A stretch of 64,000 bases of DNA from the NCBI RefSeq assembly GCF_019710475.1, contig NZ_JAJFAX010000006.1:282932-346931 (forward strand), in the 5' to 3' direction. Below are positions 25,671-33,653 of this stretch, piece by piece. This stretch comes from Glycomyces sp. TRM65418 (GTDB taxonomy: Bacteria > Actinomycetota > Actinomycetes > Mycobacteriales > Micromonosporaceae). A program made the translations under genes and the position numbers. Positions within the stretch are counted from its first letter, which is position 1; each line of letters begins with the position of its first letter. The notes under the pieces were generated by a model. It saw only the letters and a list, made by a program, of their open reading frames with translations. It was not told the origin of the DNA and made no database searches.

Positions 25671-26510
25671 TTGATCGACCGCACCGGGCTGGCCGAGTTC
25701 CTCCGGGCGCGCCGCGAGGCGCTGCAACCGGAGGACGTGGGCCTGCCGCGGGGCTTTCGCCGCAGGACCAGCGGACTTCGGCGCGAGGAGGTCGCCGCGC
25801 TGTGCCACATGTCGGTCGACTACTACGCCCGGCTGGAGCGGCAGCGCGGCCCCCAGCCCTCGGAGCAGATGCTCGCCTCGATCGCTCAGGGCCTCCACCT
25901 GTCCCGCCTCGAACGCGACCACCTGTTCCGCCTCGCAGGCCAACAGCCGCCCACCAGCGGCGTGGTCAGCGAGCACATCAGCCCCGGCCTCCTGCGCGTC
26001 CTCGACCGCCTCGACGACACCCCCGCCGAAATCGTCACCGAACTCGGCGAGACCTTGAAGCAGTCCACGCTCGGCGTCGCCCTCACCGGTGACACCACCT
26101 CCTTCAAGGGACCCGAACGCAGCCTCGGGTACCGCTGGTTCACCGACCTGGCCACGCGCCGCTTCTACGCCCCGGACCAGCACGCCTTCCTGAGCCGCAT
26201 GTTCGTCTCGGGACTGCGCGAGGTCCTGACCCTGCGCGGCCCCGACTCCCGCGCCGCCCACCTCGCCGATCTGCTGCTCGACCGCAGCGAGGAGTTCCGG
26301 CGCCTGTGGGCCGACCACGAGGTCGGCGTCCGGCCCGACCAGGTCAAGCGTTTCGTCCACCCCGAGGTCGGCGCCCTCGAACTCCACTGCCAGCACCTCG
26401 TCGACCCGGGCCACGCGCACTCGCTGCTGGTCTACACCGCCGTCCCCGGCAGCGAAAGCCACGAGAAGCTCCGCTTGCTCGCCGCCATCGCGGCGTCCCT
26501 GTCCCACTGA
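25671..26510 (+). CDS. XRE-family regulator with MmyB-like ligand-binding domain
   Basis: A 279-residue regulator starting at a TTG behind AAGAAGGAGG. The N-terminal helix-turn-helix ([26 protein letters not shown], given here as the block at about residues 35-60) has the MmyB signature. The C-terminal domain ([35 protein letters not shown]) is the PAS-like MmyB ligand domain. Homologues control a neighbouring oxidoreductase or antibiotic gene, so the divergent SDR is the likely target. No clean palindrome was seen in the 235-bp intergenic region. Confidence 0.85.
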   Translation: MIDRTGLAEFLRARREALQPEDVGLPRGFRRRTSGLRREEVAALCHMSVDYYARLERQRGPQPSEQMLASIAQGLHLSRLERDHLFRLAGQQPPTSGVVSEHISPGLLRVLDRLDDTPAEIVTELGETLKQSTLGVALTGDTTSFKGPERSLGYRWFTDLATRRFYAPDQHAFLSRMFVSGLREVLTLRGPDSRAAHLADLLLDRSEEFRRLWADHEVGVRPDQVKRFVHPEVGALELHCQHLVDPGHAHSLLVYTAVPGSESHEKLRLLAAIAASLSH

Positions 26511-27292
26511 ACGACGGCCGCCTGCCATGCCCGAGCCGCCGCCAGGAGGCACTTGAGGGCGGACGGTTCCATCGCCCGCGAAGCGATCGACCGATCGACA
26601 GACGTGCCTCACTTTGTCGCACTGGAGCGTTGCCGCGCGATTTCGCGCATGCTCGTTTCGAGGTCTACGCGCGGTTCGCCGCCGAGTTCGCGGCGGTGAT
26701 GTCGTAGATGCGGTCGCGGCCCAAGGAGGTGACGAGCCAGTTGTCGAACGGCGGCGCCTTGCGGGCGCGGAGCAGGCGTGAGGAGGGCCGCGACGGTCAG
26801 CGGGACGCTGCGGCTGTTCATAAGTGCCGGTCTCACCGGACCCCGATAGATCCAGGCTTCTTCTATAGGCAGGGTGCGCGGCCGTTTCCGCGCACCCGGC
26901 GAACCGGGCAACTGACCCTTGCGAATGCCCCACACAGTCGAAACACTCTGCTTTGGTACGTTCCTCTGGAGGACCGTTTACCGCTTCCTCACCCGATATG
27001 GCGCATCCAGGCCCCCGCACAACGACGTTCGGGGCTTTCGACATGTTTCGAAGCGGTGTTGTCGGTATGCGGTAGGGATCTGGGGGCAAGGCGAGTCCCA
27101 CTGCGGCACCGCCGACGTTCTCGTCGATGAAGTTGTCTATCTGCGCGGGGTCGAAGCCCATGTTCGCGGGGATGGAGCCGGTGAGCCTTTCCCATCGTGA
27201 CCGAGCGCGAGGTCGTCCTCCTTCGAATAGGGCCTCGCTTCGGCGCCGGTAATCCGCGCATGGCCGAACGGAGCAGAAGGCCGTCGGTCGGT
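26511..27292. other. degenerate non-coding stretch
   Basis: No intact gene seen. On the minus strand, bases 26677-26760 read as a protein tail (PFDNWLVTSLGRDRIYDI, stopping after AANRA) detached by a frameshift from a possible start at 26821. Bases 26960-27165 contain an open stretch MGFDPAQIDNFIDEN on the minus strand that runs into the repeat at 26829. Both look like remains of lost genes and are not recognised. Confidence 0.4.
26829..26898 (+). repeat. dispersed palindromic GGGTGCGCG repeat, copy 3
   Basis: The block shared with 20604 is followed by a perfect 10-bp hairpin, GGGTGCGCGG-CCGTTT-CCGCGCACCC (26873-26898). The pair of copies brackets 20.6-26.9 kb, the segment with the secreted and Cys-rich proteins, the IS and the SDR/regulator pair. 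Confidence 0.6.
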
Positions 27293-27958
27293 TCAGCCGA
27301 CCCAGAGGAACAGGACGGCGAGGCTGGCGGCGGCCCCGGCGAAGCAGACCGCGGCCGCTTTCGGGCTCGGTCCGGCGGTCCCGGAGGTACGGCCGCTGAG
27401 CATCGACTGGAGCTGCTCGCGCAGCTCCGCGTTGAACGCCAGGCCGGCCGCGAGGATCAGCGCCGAAGGCAGCGCGTAGACCAGGGTGTAGCCGACCAGG
27501 ACGACCACTGCGGCCGGGGTCGCCACGTCGGCGTCGATGAGGCGTTCGACGGCCAGGACCATGGGGAACGCGTTGGGGAGATCGCCGACCGTGGCGAGCA
27601 TCCCGAACGGCAGGGCGCTCCAGGCGTTCACCCACGGCGGCAACGTGTAGCCCTTTCGCTTGCGGGGCTTGAGCCTGCGCACGCCCATGACCACCAGCCC
27701 CACCGCCAGGCCGGCGAACAAGAGGCGGCGCAGCCACAGCGTGAACCCCTCCAGCACCGAGTCCGCGAACGCCAGACCGAAGTAGAACATCAACGCGAAG
27801 GTCAGGAACGACGCCGCGGCTCCGAGCATGAACGCCCAGCCTGTCGGCGCGGGGCGCTTCGCGCCCAGCAGGATCACGATGACGATCCAGATCGTGGCGG
27901 CGTTGACCGAGTCGAGCAGTGCCAGGCCCGTCAAGCCCCACAGCAGTCCGCCTGTCAA
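27293..27958 (-). CDS. GAP-family (LysE-superfamily) membrane protein
   Basis: A 221-residue protein with six hydrophobic segments. The TTG at 27958 is chosen because the frame directly after it starts the first helix (LTGGLLWGLTGLALLDSVNA) and a GAGGCGG-like site precedes it; no ATG lies close. Other helices: WIVIVILLGA, AASFLTFALMFYFGLAF, LLFAGLAVGLVVMG, AAVVVLVGYTLVYALPSALI and AAAVCFAGAAASLAVLFLW. The helix 1 D-S-x-N and the conserved small-residue pattern match the Sap/GAP family, related to LysE-type exporters and to the mycobacterial sulfolipid-addressing protein. Transported molecule unknown. Confidence 0.68.
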   Translation of the reverse strand: MTGGLLWGLTGLALLDSVNAATIWIVIVILLGAKRPAPTGWAFMLGAAASFLTFALMFYFGLAFADSVLEGFTLWLRRLLFAGLAVGLVVMGVRRLKPRKRKGYTLPPWVNAWSALPFGMLATVGDLPNAFPMVLAVERLIDADVATPAAVVVLVGYTLVYALPSALILAAGLAFNAELREQLQSMLSGRTSGTAGPSPKAAAVCFAGAAASLAVLFLWVG

Positions 27959-28764
27959 CGGCCACCGCCTCTTGCTCGGGCGCGCTCCAGCAGGTCGCCA
28001 CCGTTGCGGCCCATGCGCGATCCCTTCCGCACTGTGACACCCGCGCCGTAGGCCGGGTCGAGGGCGGCCCACGCCGCCCGACCACACAGTACCCGCCTCG
28101 ACCCGTCCGCCTTCCCGGCCGAGCGGCGCCGCTTCCTGGCTCCCAAGGGCCGCAAGCTTACCGGCTTGCAACTCCAACGACGCGAACCCGAACGGCGATA
28201 CCCGAGCCCGCTCACGCTCCTCTCGCGGTTCGCCGTCCACGTCCTCGGCCAAGCCGTCTCCGGCCGCGAGTCCTACGCGCGAACCAAGGTGAACAAGGCC
28301 CTGGCCGAGGGCGCAAAGACCGGCGATCAGACCGGATGCCGCCGATATCGGGAGCTGCGGCCGGTCGGCGTTCTTACAGGAGAGCTTGTCGGAGAAGACC
28401 CGCCGGCGCCCACGCTCACGGAGCTGGGAGTCGAGCTTCTGGTCCCGCGTGGACGCGCGCGTAGCCGATGAGGGTGTCCCCGGGCCGGCACCGGCTCCAG
28501 CAGCTCGCCGCGCGGCTCGAAGTCGATCACGAGGTAATCCCGGGCCCCACGGGCCGTGCTCCAGGACCGCTTGCCGCAGGCGGTCAGGGTCGCCGCCAGG
28601 ACCCGCCATCACGTGGGATCGTGCGGTGGGATCCGCTCTGCAACGAGAACTGGACTGGGCTTCCGTGTCCATGAGGGACTCAGATCGATCCAGGAGGCGG
28701 TTCGATAAGCGATACCGCCGGGCGGGTTCGCGTGCTCGACGGCGCGAGAGGTCGCCTCAGGCGG
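27959..28764. other. non-coding or decayed stretch
   Basis: No gene with convincing codon bias. Short protein-like pieces occur in shifting minus-strand frames near 28500-28620 (for example DYLVIDFEPRGELLEP), suggesting a decayed gene that I cannot identify. The plus-strand frame at 28166-28471 lacks recognisable motifs. Confidence 0.4.
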
Positions 28765-29196
28765 TCACCGTTCGTTCGACGCGGTGCGGCCGAGCGCGCG
28801 GCGTCGGACGGCCGCCCAGACGGCGAAGGCCGACAAGGCCAGTCCGCAGCCGACGTCCACGATCACGTGGGTCTGCCGCCACCAGGCCATGTCGGTAGCG
28901 CCTGGCACGGCGTAGTGCGCGATGCCCACCAGCCCCGAAAGCGAGTAGACCCCCAGCGCGACCGCGGACCACACGATCGCGCGTCGGCGCCAAAGCAGGA
29001 TCGCGAGTCCGCCGAACGCGGTGAACACGAACCACGAGAGGCCGATGACCGTCGCGGGCGGGGCCGGGATCCGGCTGTGGGCGTGGGGGACAGGGTAGGC
29101 GTCGTAGTTCGCGTAGTTGTCGACGTAATGGACCACCGAGACCGCCACCGCGATCGCGAGCGTCCAATACAGGAATCTGCCGGCCCGTTCGTACAT
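28765..29196 (-). CDS. four-helix membrane protein of unknown function
   Basis: A 143-residue protein starting at 29196 (MYERAGRFLYWTLAIAVAVS). Four membrane segments: FLYWTLAIAVAVSVVHYV, ATVIGLSWFVFTAFGGLAIL, AIVWSAVALGVYSLSGLVGI and THVIVDVGCGLALSAFAVWA. Conserved-looking HYVDNYANYDAYP and GIAHYAVPGATDM loops carry His residues that could be functional. It is divergent from the TetR gene at 29326 with a palindrome between them, so it is probably TetR-controlled. Confidence 0.65.
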   Translation of the reverse strand: MYERAGRFLYWTLAIAVAVSVVHYVDNYANYDAYPVPHAHSRIPAPPATVIGLSWFVFTAFGGLAILLWRRRAIVWSAVALGVYSLSGLVGIAHYAVPGATDMAWWRQTHVIVDVGCGLALSAFAVWAAVRRRALGRTASNER

Positions 29197-29285
29197 GCTC
29201 TCTTTCCCCTCCTCGGCGGCAAGGTCGCGGGTGTGCGCGCGGTCGGCCGCTCGGCCGGCGTGAGGCGGCCTCGTCTCGATGACCG

Positions 29286-29302
29286 TACCATACAGTATGG
29301 TA
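29286..29302. promoter_or_regulatory. TetR operator, TACCATAC-A-GTATGGTA
   Basis: A perfect 8-bp inverted repeat around one central A lies between the divergent membrane-protein gene (28765) and the TetR gene. It ends 23 bp before the chosen TetR start and probably overlaps both promoters. Confidence 0.7.
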
Positions 29303-29325
29303 TGGTCGTGATGGAGGTGATGGCG

Positions 29326-29922
29326 ATGCCTACTGCATCGAACGCGCGATGGCTCGACGAGGGCCTGGCGGTTCTCGCGGAGTCGGGTGTGCACGCGGTG
29401 ACGATCGAGGCCCTCAGTGAACGTCTCGGCTTGAGCAAGGGCTCTTTCTACCACCACTTCAAGGGCATGGCGGGGTATCACGCCGCGCTGCTGGCCCACT
29501 ACGAGAAGCGCGAGACGCAGGCGTTCATCGACCTCGTCGACGCACTCCCGGTCGAGGACGGCGCGGAAAAGCTGCGGGCTCTGATCAGCGCGGCCGTGGC
29601 CGACGAGGCGAGCGTGGCCGTCGAGCCGCAGGTGCGGATCTGGGCGAGCCACGATCCGGTGGCCGAGGCGACCATGAAGCGAGTCGACGCGAAGCGGGTC
29701 GACTACCTGCAGCGCCAGTGTCGCGCCATCGTCGACGCCGATCGGGCCGACGACGTCGGCAAGATGATCTATCTCGTCGGCATCGGGTCCGGGCACATCG
29801 TCCCGCCGATTCCGGTGGCGGACCAAGTGCGCATGTGCGACCTGCTCATCAGCGACCTCGAGGCCGCCGCCGCGAACGCGTCGACACGCGAGGCGCGCCA
29901 AACGAAAGGAAGCGGTTCATGA
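29326..29922 (+). CDS. TetR-family transcriptional regulator
   Basis: A 198-residue regulator. Four in-frame ATGs are available at 29302-29328. I take 29326 (MPTASNARWLDEGLAVLAES) because it has GGAGG 8 bases upstream and leaves the operator outside the gene. The helix-turn-helix is VTIEALSERLGLSKGSFYHHF. The C-terminal domain (VRIWASHDPVAEATMKRVDA, MIYLVGIGSGHIVPP) is a TetR ligand domain of unknown specificity. It overlaps the next gene by ATGA and is thus coupled to it. Confidence 0.85.
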   Translation: MPTASNARWLDEGLAVLAESGVHAVTIEALSERLGLSKGSFYHHFKGMAGYHAALLAHYEKRETQAFIDLVDALPVEDGAEKLRALISAAVADEASVAVEPQVRIWASHDPVAEATMKRVDAKRVDYLQRQCRAIVDADRADDVGKMIYLVGIGSGHIVPPIPVADQVRMCDLLISDLEAAAANASTREARQTKGSGS

Positions 29923-30377
29923 ACCAGCGGCGAAACCGCCCCGTCATCGCCGGAGGCGCGATCATCACTCTGTGCGGCATCGGCCACTCGGTCGCCGCCC
30001 TGCTGCAGGTCGCGCCGCACCACGGCGAGGCGTGGTTCCAAGGCGCCCTTTGGGAGCAGGCGAACCGGAACGTCACCGAGTTCACGCCGGTCACCGGTGC
30101 GTTCTGGTACAGCTTCAACAGCTTCGGGTTCCCGCTGCTGATGCTCGGCGCACTGGTCATCGCACTTGGACTGAGGGGCACGGCCGCGCCCCGACCTGTC
30201 GTGTGGCTCATGATGCTGTGGACGGTCATCGGCGAGATCGCCTCCGGGCCCTCGCCCCTCCTGCTGCTCCTGATCGCAGGAGTCCTCATGCTGATCGGCG
30301 CCTCGCGCCGCACGCCGACCCGCAGGCGAGGGGCCCACGACCAAGGCGGGGTCGCCGCCCGACTTTCAACGACCTGA
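29919..30377 (+). CDS. DUF6463-like membrane protein
   Basis: A 152-residue membrane protein translationally coupled to the TetR gene (ATGA). Four membrane segments: VIAGGAIITLCGIGHSVAAL, FWYSFNSFGFPLLMLGALVI, VVWLMMLWTVIGEIASGP and LLLLLIAGVLMLIGAS. The GHSVAAL...FWYSFNSFG layout fits the small DUF6463 family, often found next to TetR regulators. Function unknown. The C-terminal 20 residues (TPTRRRGAHDQGG) are basic and cytoplasmic. Confidence 0.7.
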   Translation: MNQRRNRPVIAGGAIITLCGIGHSVAALLQVAPHHGEAWFQGALWEQANRNVTEFTPVTGAFWYSFNSFGFPLLMLGALVIALGLRGTAAPRPVVWLMMLWTVIGEIASGPSPLLLLLIAGVLMLIGASRRTPTRRRGAHDQGGVAARLSTT

Positions 30378-30404
30378 TCGCAGACCCAAGAAGGACGACC
30401 GACG

Positions 30405-31385
30405 ATGACGAACCGACACCCCGCAGGAGCGCACACCGAACGGACACGGCCTCCCCGAGACACGCGCGCGCGAACCTCACCGGTCTCCACCGGACCCCAC
30501 AGTGCCCTCAGCGGGCAGGCGTCGAAGCGGATCGCGATCGCGACCTGCGCCGCCCTGCCCGACGGTTTCGAGGACGACCACCATGCGGTGGCGCTCCTCG
30601 GCGGCGAGTACGCCACGTGGACCGACGCTCACGTCGACTGGCAGGACTTCGACCGCGTCCTGATTCGCAGCACGTGGGACTACACGTCCAACCGAACCGA
30701 ATTCGTGCAGTGGGCGCATTCGGTCGGGGCCGGGCGGTTGCTCAACGCTCCCGCTCTGATCGAGTGGAACTCCGACAAGAGCTATCTGCGCGATATCGAC
30801 GCGCCGACCGTCCCGACGACGTTCGTCGGTCCGACCGCATCCCTCCCCAGGCTCGAAGGCGAGGTCGTCGTCAAGCCGACGATCTCAGCAGGCGCTGTCG
30901 ACACCGGACGGTTCAGTCCCTCCCATCATGACCGAGCGCGCGCCTTGGTGAAGCGCATCACCGACTCGGGTCGCACCGCGATGATCCAGCCGTACCTGCG
31001 CGGCATCGGCACGAAGGGCGAGACCGCACTCGTCTTCATCGGCGGCGAACTGTCCCATGTGCTGCACAAGAAGCCGGTGCTCCGGCCGAACGAGATCGCT
31101 CCACTTGCGGAGGCAACCGGTTCGGTCGTCGCCGCTAAGGCGATGTTCGACCCGGACCTCGTCACCGCCGGCCAAGCCGACGCGGCCCAGATCGCACTCG
31201 CGGAACGGGTCATCGGCCAGGTCTCCGACCGGTTCGGCGTCCCGACCTTCGCACGGGTCGACCTGGTGCCCGGGCCGGACGCCGAGCCGATCCTGCTCGA
31301 GCTCGAAGCCGTCGAACCCTGCCTGTATCTCGATACCGCACCAGGCGCCGCCGCAAAACTCGCCGACGCCGTTCTCCGCTCGTGA
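30405..31385 (+). CDS. ATP-grasp family protein (glutathione-synthetase-like)
   Basis: A 326-residue ATP-grasp ligase. Residues 1-40 are a low-complexity basic tail; the fold begins at KRIAIATCAALPDGFEDDHH. Motifs: RSTWDYTSNRTEF and NAPALIEWNSDKSYLRDI in the N-domain, EGEVVVKPTISAGAVDTGRF (ATP-binding Lys and Gly loop), MIQPYLRGIGTKGETALVFI, and the metal-binding end VDLVPGPDAEPILLELEAVE. Such stand-alone proteins join an amino acid or peptide carboxylate to an amine with ATP. The partner substrates are not indicated. A later start is possible. Confidence 0.75.
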   Translation: MTNRHPAGAHTERTRPPRDTRARTSPVSTGPHSALSGQASKRIAIATCAALPDGFEDDHHAVALLGGEYATWTDAHVDWQDFDRVLIRSTWDYTSNRTEFVQWAHSVGAGRLLNAPALIEWNSDKSYLRDIDAPTVPTTFVGPTASLPRLEGEVVVKPTISAGAVDTGRFSPSHHDRARALVKRITDSGRTAMIQPYLRGIGTKGETALVFIGGELSHVLHKKPVLRPNEIAPLAEATGSVVAAKAMFDPDLVTAGQADAAQIALAERVIGQVSDRFGVPTFARVDLVPGPDAEPILLELEAVEPCLYLDTAPGAAAKLADAVLRS

Positions 31386-31542
31386 TCGCCCACCACGAGC
31401 CGGGTTCGCAGGCGATCGCGGCGGTGAGTCCCTGGTCCGCGACTCGAAACCCGACGAGGCCCCGCCGATTCCCGACGCCTCGGCTGCCGACTGGCGTGGC
31501 GTTCTCAACGCCACCCTGAAATTACCGACCGCCAGGAGTTTC

Positions 31543-31592
31543 CCGGCCTCCCTCCGCCGGGGGACCGCTGCCCCCCGGCGGAGGGAGGCCGG
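31543..31592. terminator. 21-bp perfect hairpin
   Basis: The arms begin CCGGCCTCCCTCCGCC and pair without mismatch over 21 bp around an 8-nt loop, between the ATP-grasp gene and the next membrane protein. No U-tract. It is likely a transcription terminator of the type seen three more times in this window. Confidence 0.65.
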
Positions 31593-31620
31593 AGCGGTTC
31601 GCGGGCGGCACGATGGCGGC

Positions 31621-32838
31621 ATGATGGTCGATTCGCCTCCCCCGCAACAGTTTCGACGCCGTGTCGCCGCGGTCGGTGCCGTCGCCGCCACCGTGCCCTA
31701 TGTGGCGCTCAAGGTGCTATGGCTCTCGGGCAACCTGGTCGGGGTGCCGGCCGATTCCCCCGCCGCCGGGGATGAGTTCGTGTACGCCAACGCGATCACG
31801 TTCGGCATGGACGCATTCGTGGTGGTGCTCGCGCTGGCGCTGACGCAGCGCTGGGGAATGCGGGTGCCGGCCTGGCTGCTGCTGGCGCCCGTCTGGGTCG
31901 GGACCGGTCTGCTCGTGCCCGCCGTGCTGCAAGCGGCCGCGGGCGGGCTCGCCTGGGTGGTCAGCGGCGGGCAGGCGATGCGGTTGGAGGGCGGGCTGGT
32001 CGAGCCGTGGGTGTACGCGGTCGTCGGGGCGTCGTTCGCGCTCCAGGGGATCTTCCTCGCGGCCGCGTTCTGGTGGTACGCGAGAGCGCGCTGGAGTCAC
32101 GTGTTCCAACCGGCCGAACCGGCGAAGGGCGCCACCGACGAGGTGCAGACGGTGTTCGTGCGCGGGGGCGGCGGGGCAGCGGTGGTCATCGCGATCGGAT
32201 ACGCGGTCTGGCAGTTCGGGGACGCGGGCCCGTTCGGCGAATACGAGCCCGGGTGGGAGGTGTCGCAGCGGATGCACCTGGTGATCGCGGCCGCGACGGC
32301 CCTCGTTGCCGCGATCGGCGCCGCCCGGATGCTCAGACCCACTGTGCGGGTGCCGTTCGGGCGGGCCGCGGTACTCGCGTGGGTCGGCTCCGGCAGCCTG
32401 TGCGGATGGGGGCTCTACCAGGTGGTGGTCGTCCTTTCCGGAGCGTCGCTGACCGAGGACGTGTCGCCGGTAGGGAACCTGATGCAGCTCACGTCGATGC
32501 TCGCCGGGTTCGCGCTCGCGTTGGGGTGCGTGCTCAGAATCGTCGAACGGCGCGTGCTCACGGGTGCCGATCAGGCCTTACCCCAGGTGGAACCCCGGCC
32601 GAAGCGGCGGCTGCGGGGCCGCGAAGCAGGGTTCGCGATCACGGTGCCCGGTCCGAGGGTCGATGCGTCACCCAGGAGTCCGGGGTCGACATCGGCACTG
32701 GCCGGCGGGGTGGAGACAAAACCCTTCGGAACAGATCCGGTCGCCCGTTCGAGGCAGTGCATCTGGAATCGGTCGAACACGGCGGTGCCCCGTCCGAAGA
32801 CGAAGTCGAGGTCGCCTTCCACCTCGCAGTACCGGTAG
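31621..32838 (+). CDS. polytopic membrane protein with a read-through C-terminus
   Basis: A 405-residue frame. Residues 1-310 carry about eight membrane segments (VAAVGAVAATVPYVALKVLW, FVVVLALALTQRWG, AWLLLAPVWVGTGLLVPAVL, VYAVVGASFALQGIFLAAAF, AAVVIAIGYAVWQFG, LVIAAATALVAAIGAARM, AAVLAWVGSGSLCGWGLYQV, LTSMLAGFALALGCVLRI). The family is not recognised. After about residue 356 the frame is antisense to a pectinesterase remnant on the other strand and then nears IS debris, so the native stop was probably lost and roughly the last 50-80 residues are not original. Confidence 0.65.
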   Translation: MMVDSPPPQQFRRRVAAVGAVAATVPYVALKVLWLSGNLVGVPADSPAAGDEFVYANAITFGMDAFVVVLALALTQRWGMRVPAWLLLAPVWVGTGLLVPAVLQAAAGGLAWVVSGGQAMRLEGGLVEPWVYAVVGASFALQGIFLAAAFWWYARARWSHVFQPAEPAKGATDEVQTVFVRGGGGAAVVIAIGYAVWQFGDAGPFGEYEPGWEVSQRMHLVIAAATALVAAIGAARMLRPTVRVPFGRAAVLAWVGSGSLCGWGLYQVVVVLSGASLTEDVSPVGNLMQLTSMLAGFALALGCVLRIVERRVLTGADQALPQVEPRPKRRLRGREAGFAITVPGPRVDASPRSPGSTSALAGGVETKPFGTDPVARSRQCIWNRSNTAVPRPKTKSRSPSTSQYR

Positions 32839-32843
32839 TACTG
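32690..32843 (-). pseudogene. pectinesterase fragment
   Basis: The minus strand reads QYYRYCEVEGDLDFVFGRGT, then AVFDRFQMHCLERATG, then KGFVSTPPAS. VEGDLDFVFG is a full match to the pectinesterase signature containing the catalytic Asp. Only about 50 residues remain. The upstream side is cut by IS5 debris at 32844 and the downstream side loses similarity. The organism, or the donor of this DNA, once had a plant-cell-wall-degrading enzyme here. Confidence 0.72.
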
Positions 32844-32938
32844 GCGGCCGGGATCAGCGGTTCGACGATCTCCCCAAGTCCTTCGGGTACAAGGTCCTGG
32901 GCGAAATCCTCTACACCAGGTCTACTACCAGACCCATT
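32844..32938 (-). mobile_element. 5' remnant of an IS5-type transposase gene
   Basis: The minus strand reads VEDFAQDLVPEGLGEIVEPLI, the diverged start of the transposase (compare MDEFAKRLVPDGLWEIVEPL), preceded by GGTCTGGTAGTAGACC, similar to the leader of the complete copies. Everything after residue 23 is missing and joins directly to the pectinesterase fragment. Confidence 0.7.
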
Positions 32939-32960
32939 GGGGGACACTCGAAGCAAGCGC

Positions 32961-33569
32961 TCACCCTGCGGCGAGAAGGCGGTTCAAGGCGTTTCGGGTG
33001 CGCTGTGCGGCTTGAGGTTCGGCGAAGAGTTGGATCTCCTGATTGAGCGCCATGAAGAGGCCGACCAGTTCGTACGCGACCTGTTCAGGGTCGGTGTCGT
33101 GCGGCAGTTCCCCCGCGGTGACGGCGGTGCGGACCTCGGTGGCGAGGAGCCGCCGCCAGAGCTTGTGCAGGCGCGCCACGGTATCGCGCACGGGCCCGCT
33201 GCGGGCGTCGAATTCGACTGCGGCGGTGGTGAAAAGGCAGCCGCCGGGGAAGATCCCGCGTTCGTGCTCGAGGTAGTCGATCCACGCCTCGCACGCGGCC
33301 CGCAGGCGCGGCAGGCCGGGCTGTTCGGGTTCGGCCCGCCTCCACACGATGCGAAGGAAAGCGTCCGCGGCGGCGTCCAGAACCGCCAACTGCAGTGCCG
33401 GTTTGGAACTGAAGTGCCCGAGCACGCCGCCTTTGCTCATGCCGAGGTCGGCGGCGAGCTGCCCGATGGTCAGCCCCTCGAGGCCCTCGACCGAGGCGAC
33501 GGCGACGCCGCGCTGGAGGATGCGCTCTCGGGTCAGGCGGGCTTCGGCGACGGATCGGCGCGGGCTCAT
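32961..33569 (-). CDS. TetR-family transcriptional regulator
   Basis: A 202-residue regulator. The helix-turn-helix is LTIGQLAADLGMSKGGVLGHF. The C-terminal domain contains WIDYLEHERGIFPGGCLFTTA, typical of the YxaF/LmrA-like group (a conserved Gly-Gly-Cys stretch). It is divergent from a FabH-like gene; an 18-bp imperfect palindrome lies between them. It probably represses itself and the FabH gene. Confidence 0.85.
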   Translation of the reverse strand: MSPRRSVAEARLTRERILQRGVAVASVEGLEGLTIGQLAADLGMSKGGVLGHFSSKPALQLAVLDAAADAFLRIVWRRAEPEQPGLPRLRAACEAWIDYLEHERGIFPGGCLFTTAAVEFDARSGPVRDTVARLHKLWRRLLATEVRTAVTAGELPHDTDPEQVAYELVGLFMALNQEIQLFAEPQAAQRTRNALNRLLAAG

Positions 33570-33599
33570 GCCGCCATCCTAACGAACCGAGAGCCATTT

Positions 33600-33617
33600 A
33601 GCGACCGATCGGTTGCT
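33600..33617. promoter_or_regulatory. candidate TetR operator, AGCGACCGATCGGTTGCT
   Basis: An 18-bp palindrome with one mismatched pair in the 84-bp region between the TetR and FabH-like genes. It ends just before the likely FabH -10 region (TATATT). Confidence 0.6.
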
Positions 33618-33653
33618 ATATTGGCGGTCCGGTCGTCGATCTGAGGAGACCCC

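Noticed and set aside
26960..27165. A small type VII substrate gene (minus strand, MGFDPAQIDNF)
   Set aside because: The frame runs into the dispersed repeat and continues as low-quality sequence; no natural stop or partner gene.
28166..28471. A 101-codon plus-strand gene
   Set aside because: No recognisable motif, poor start context, and surrounded by decayed sequence.
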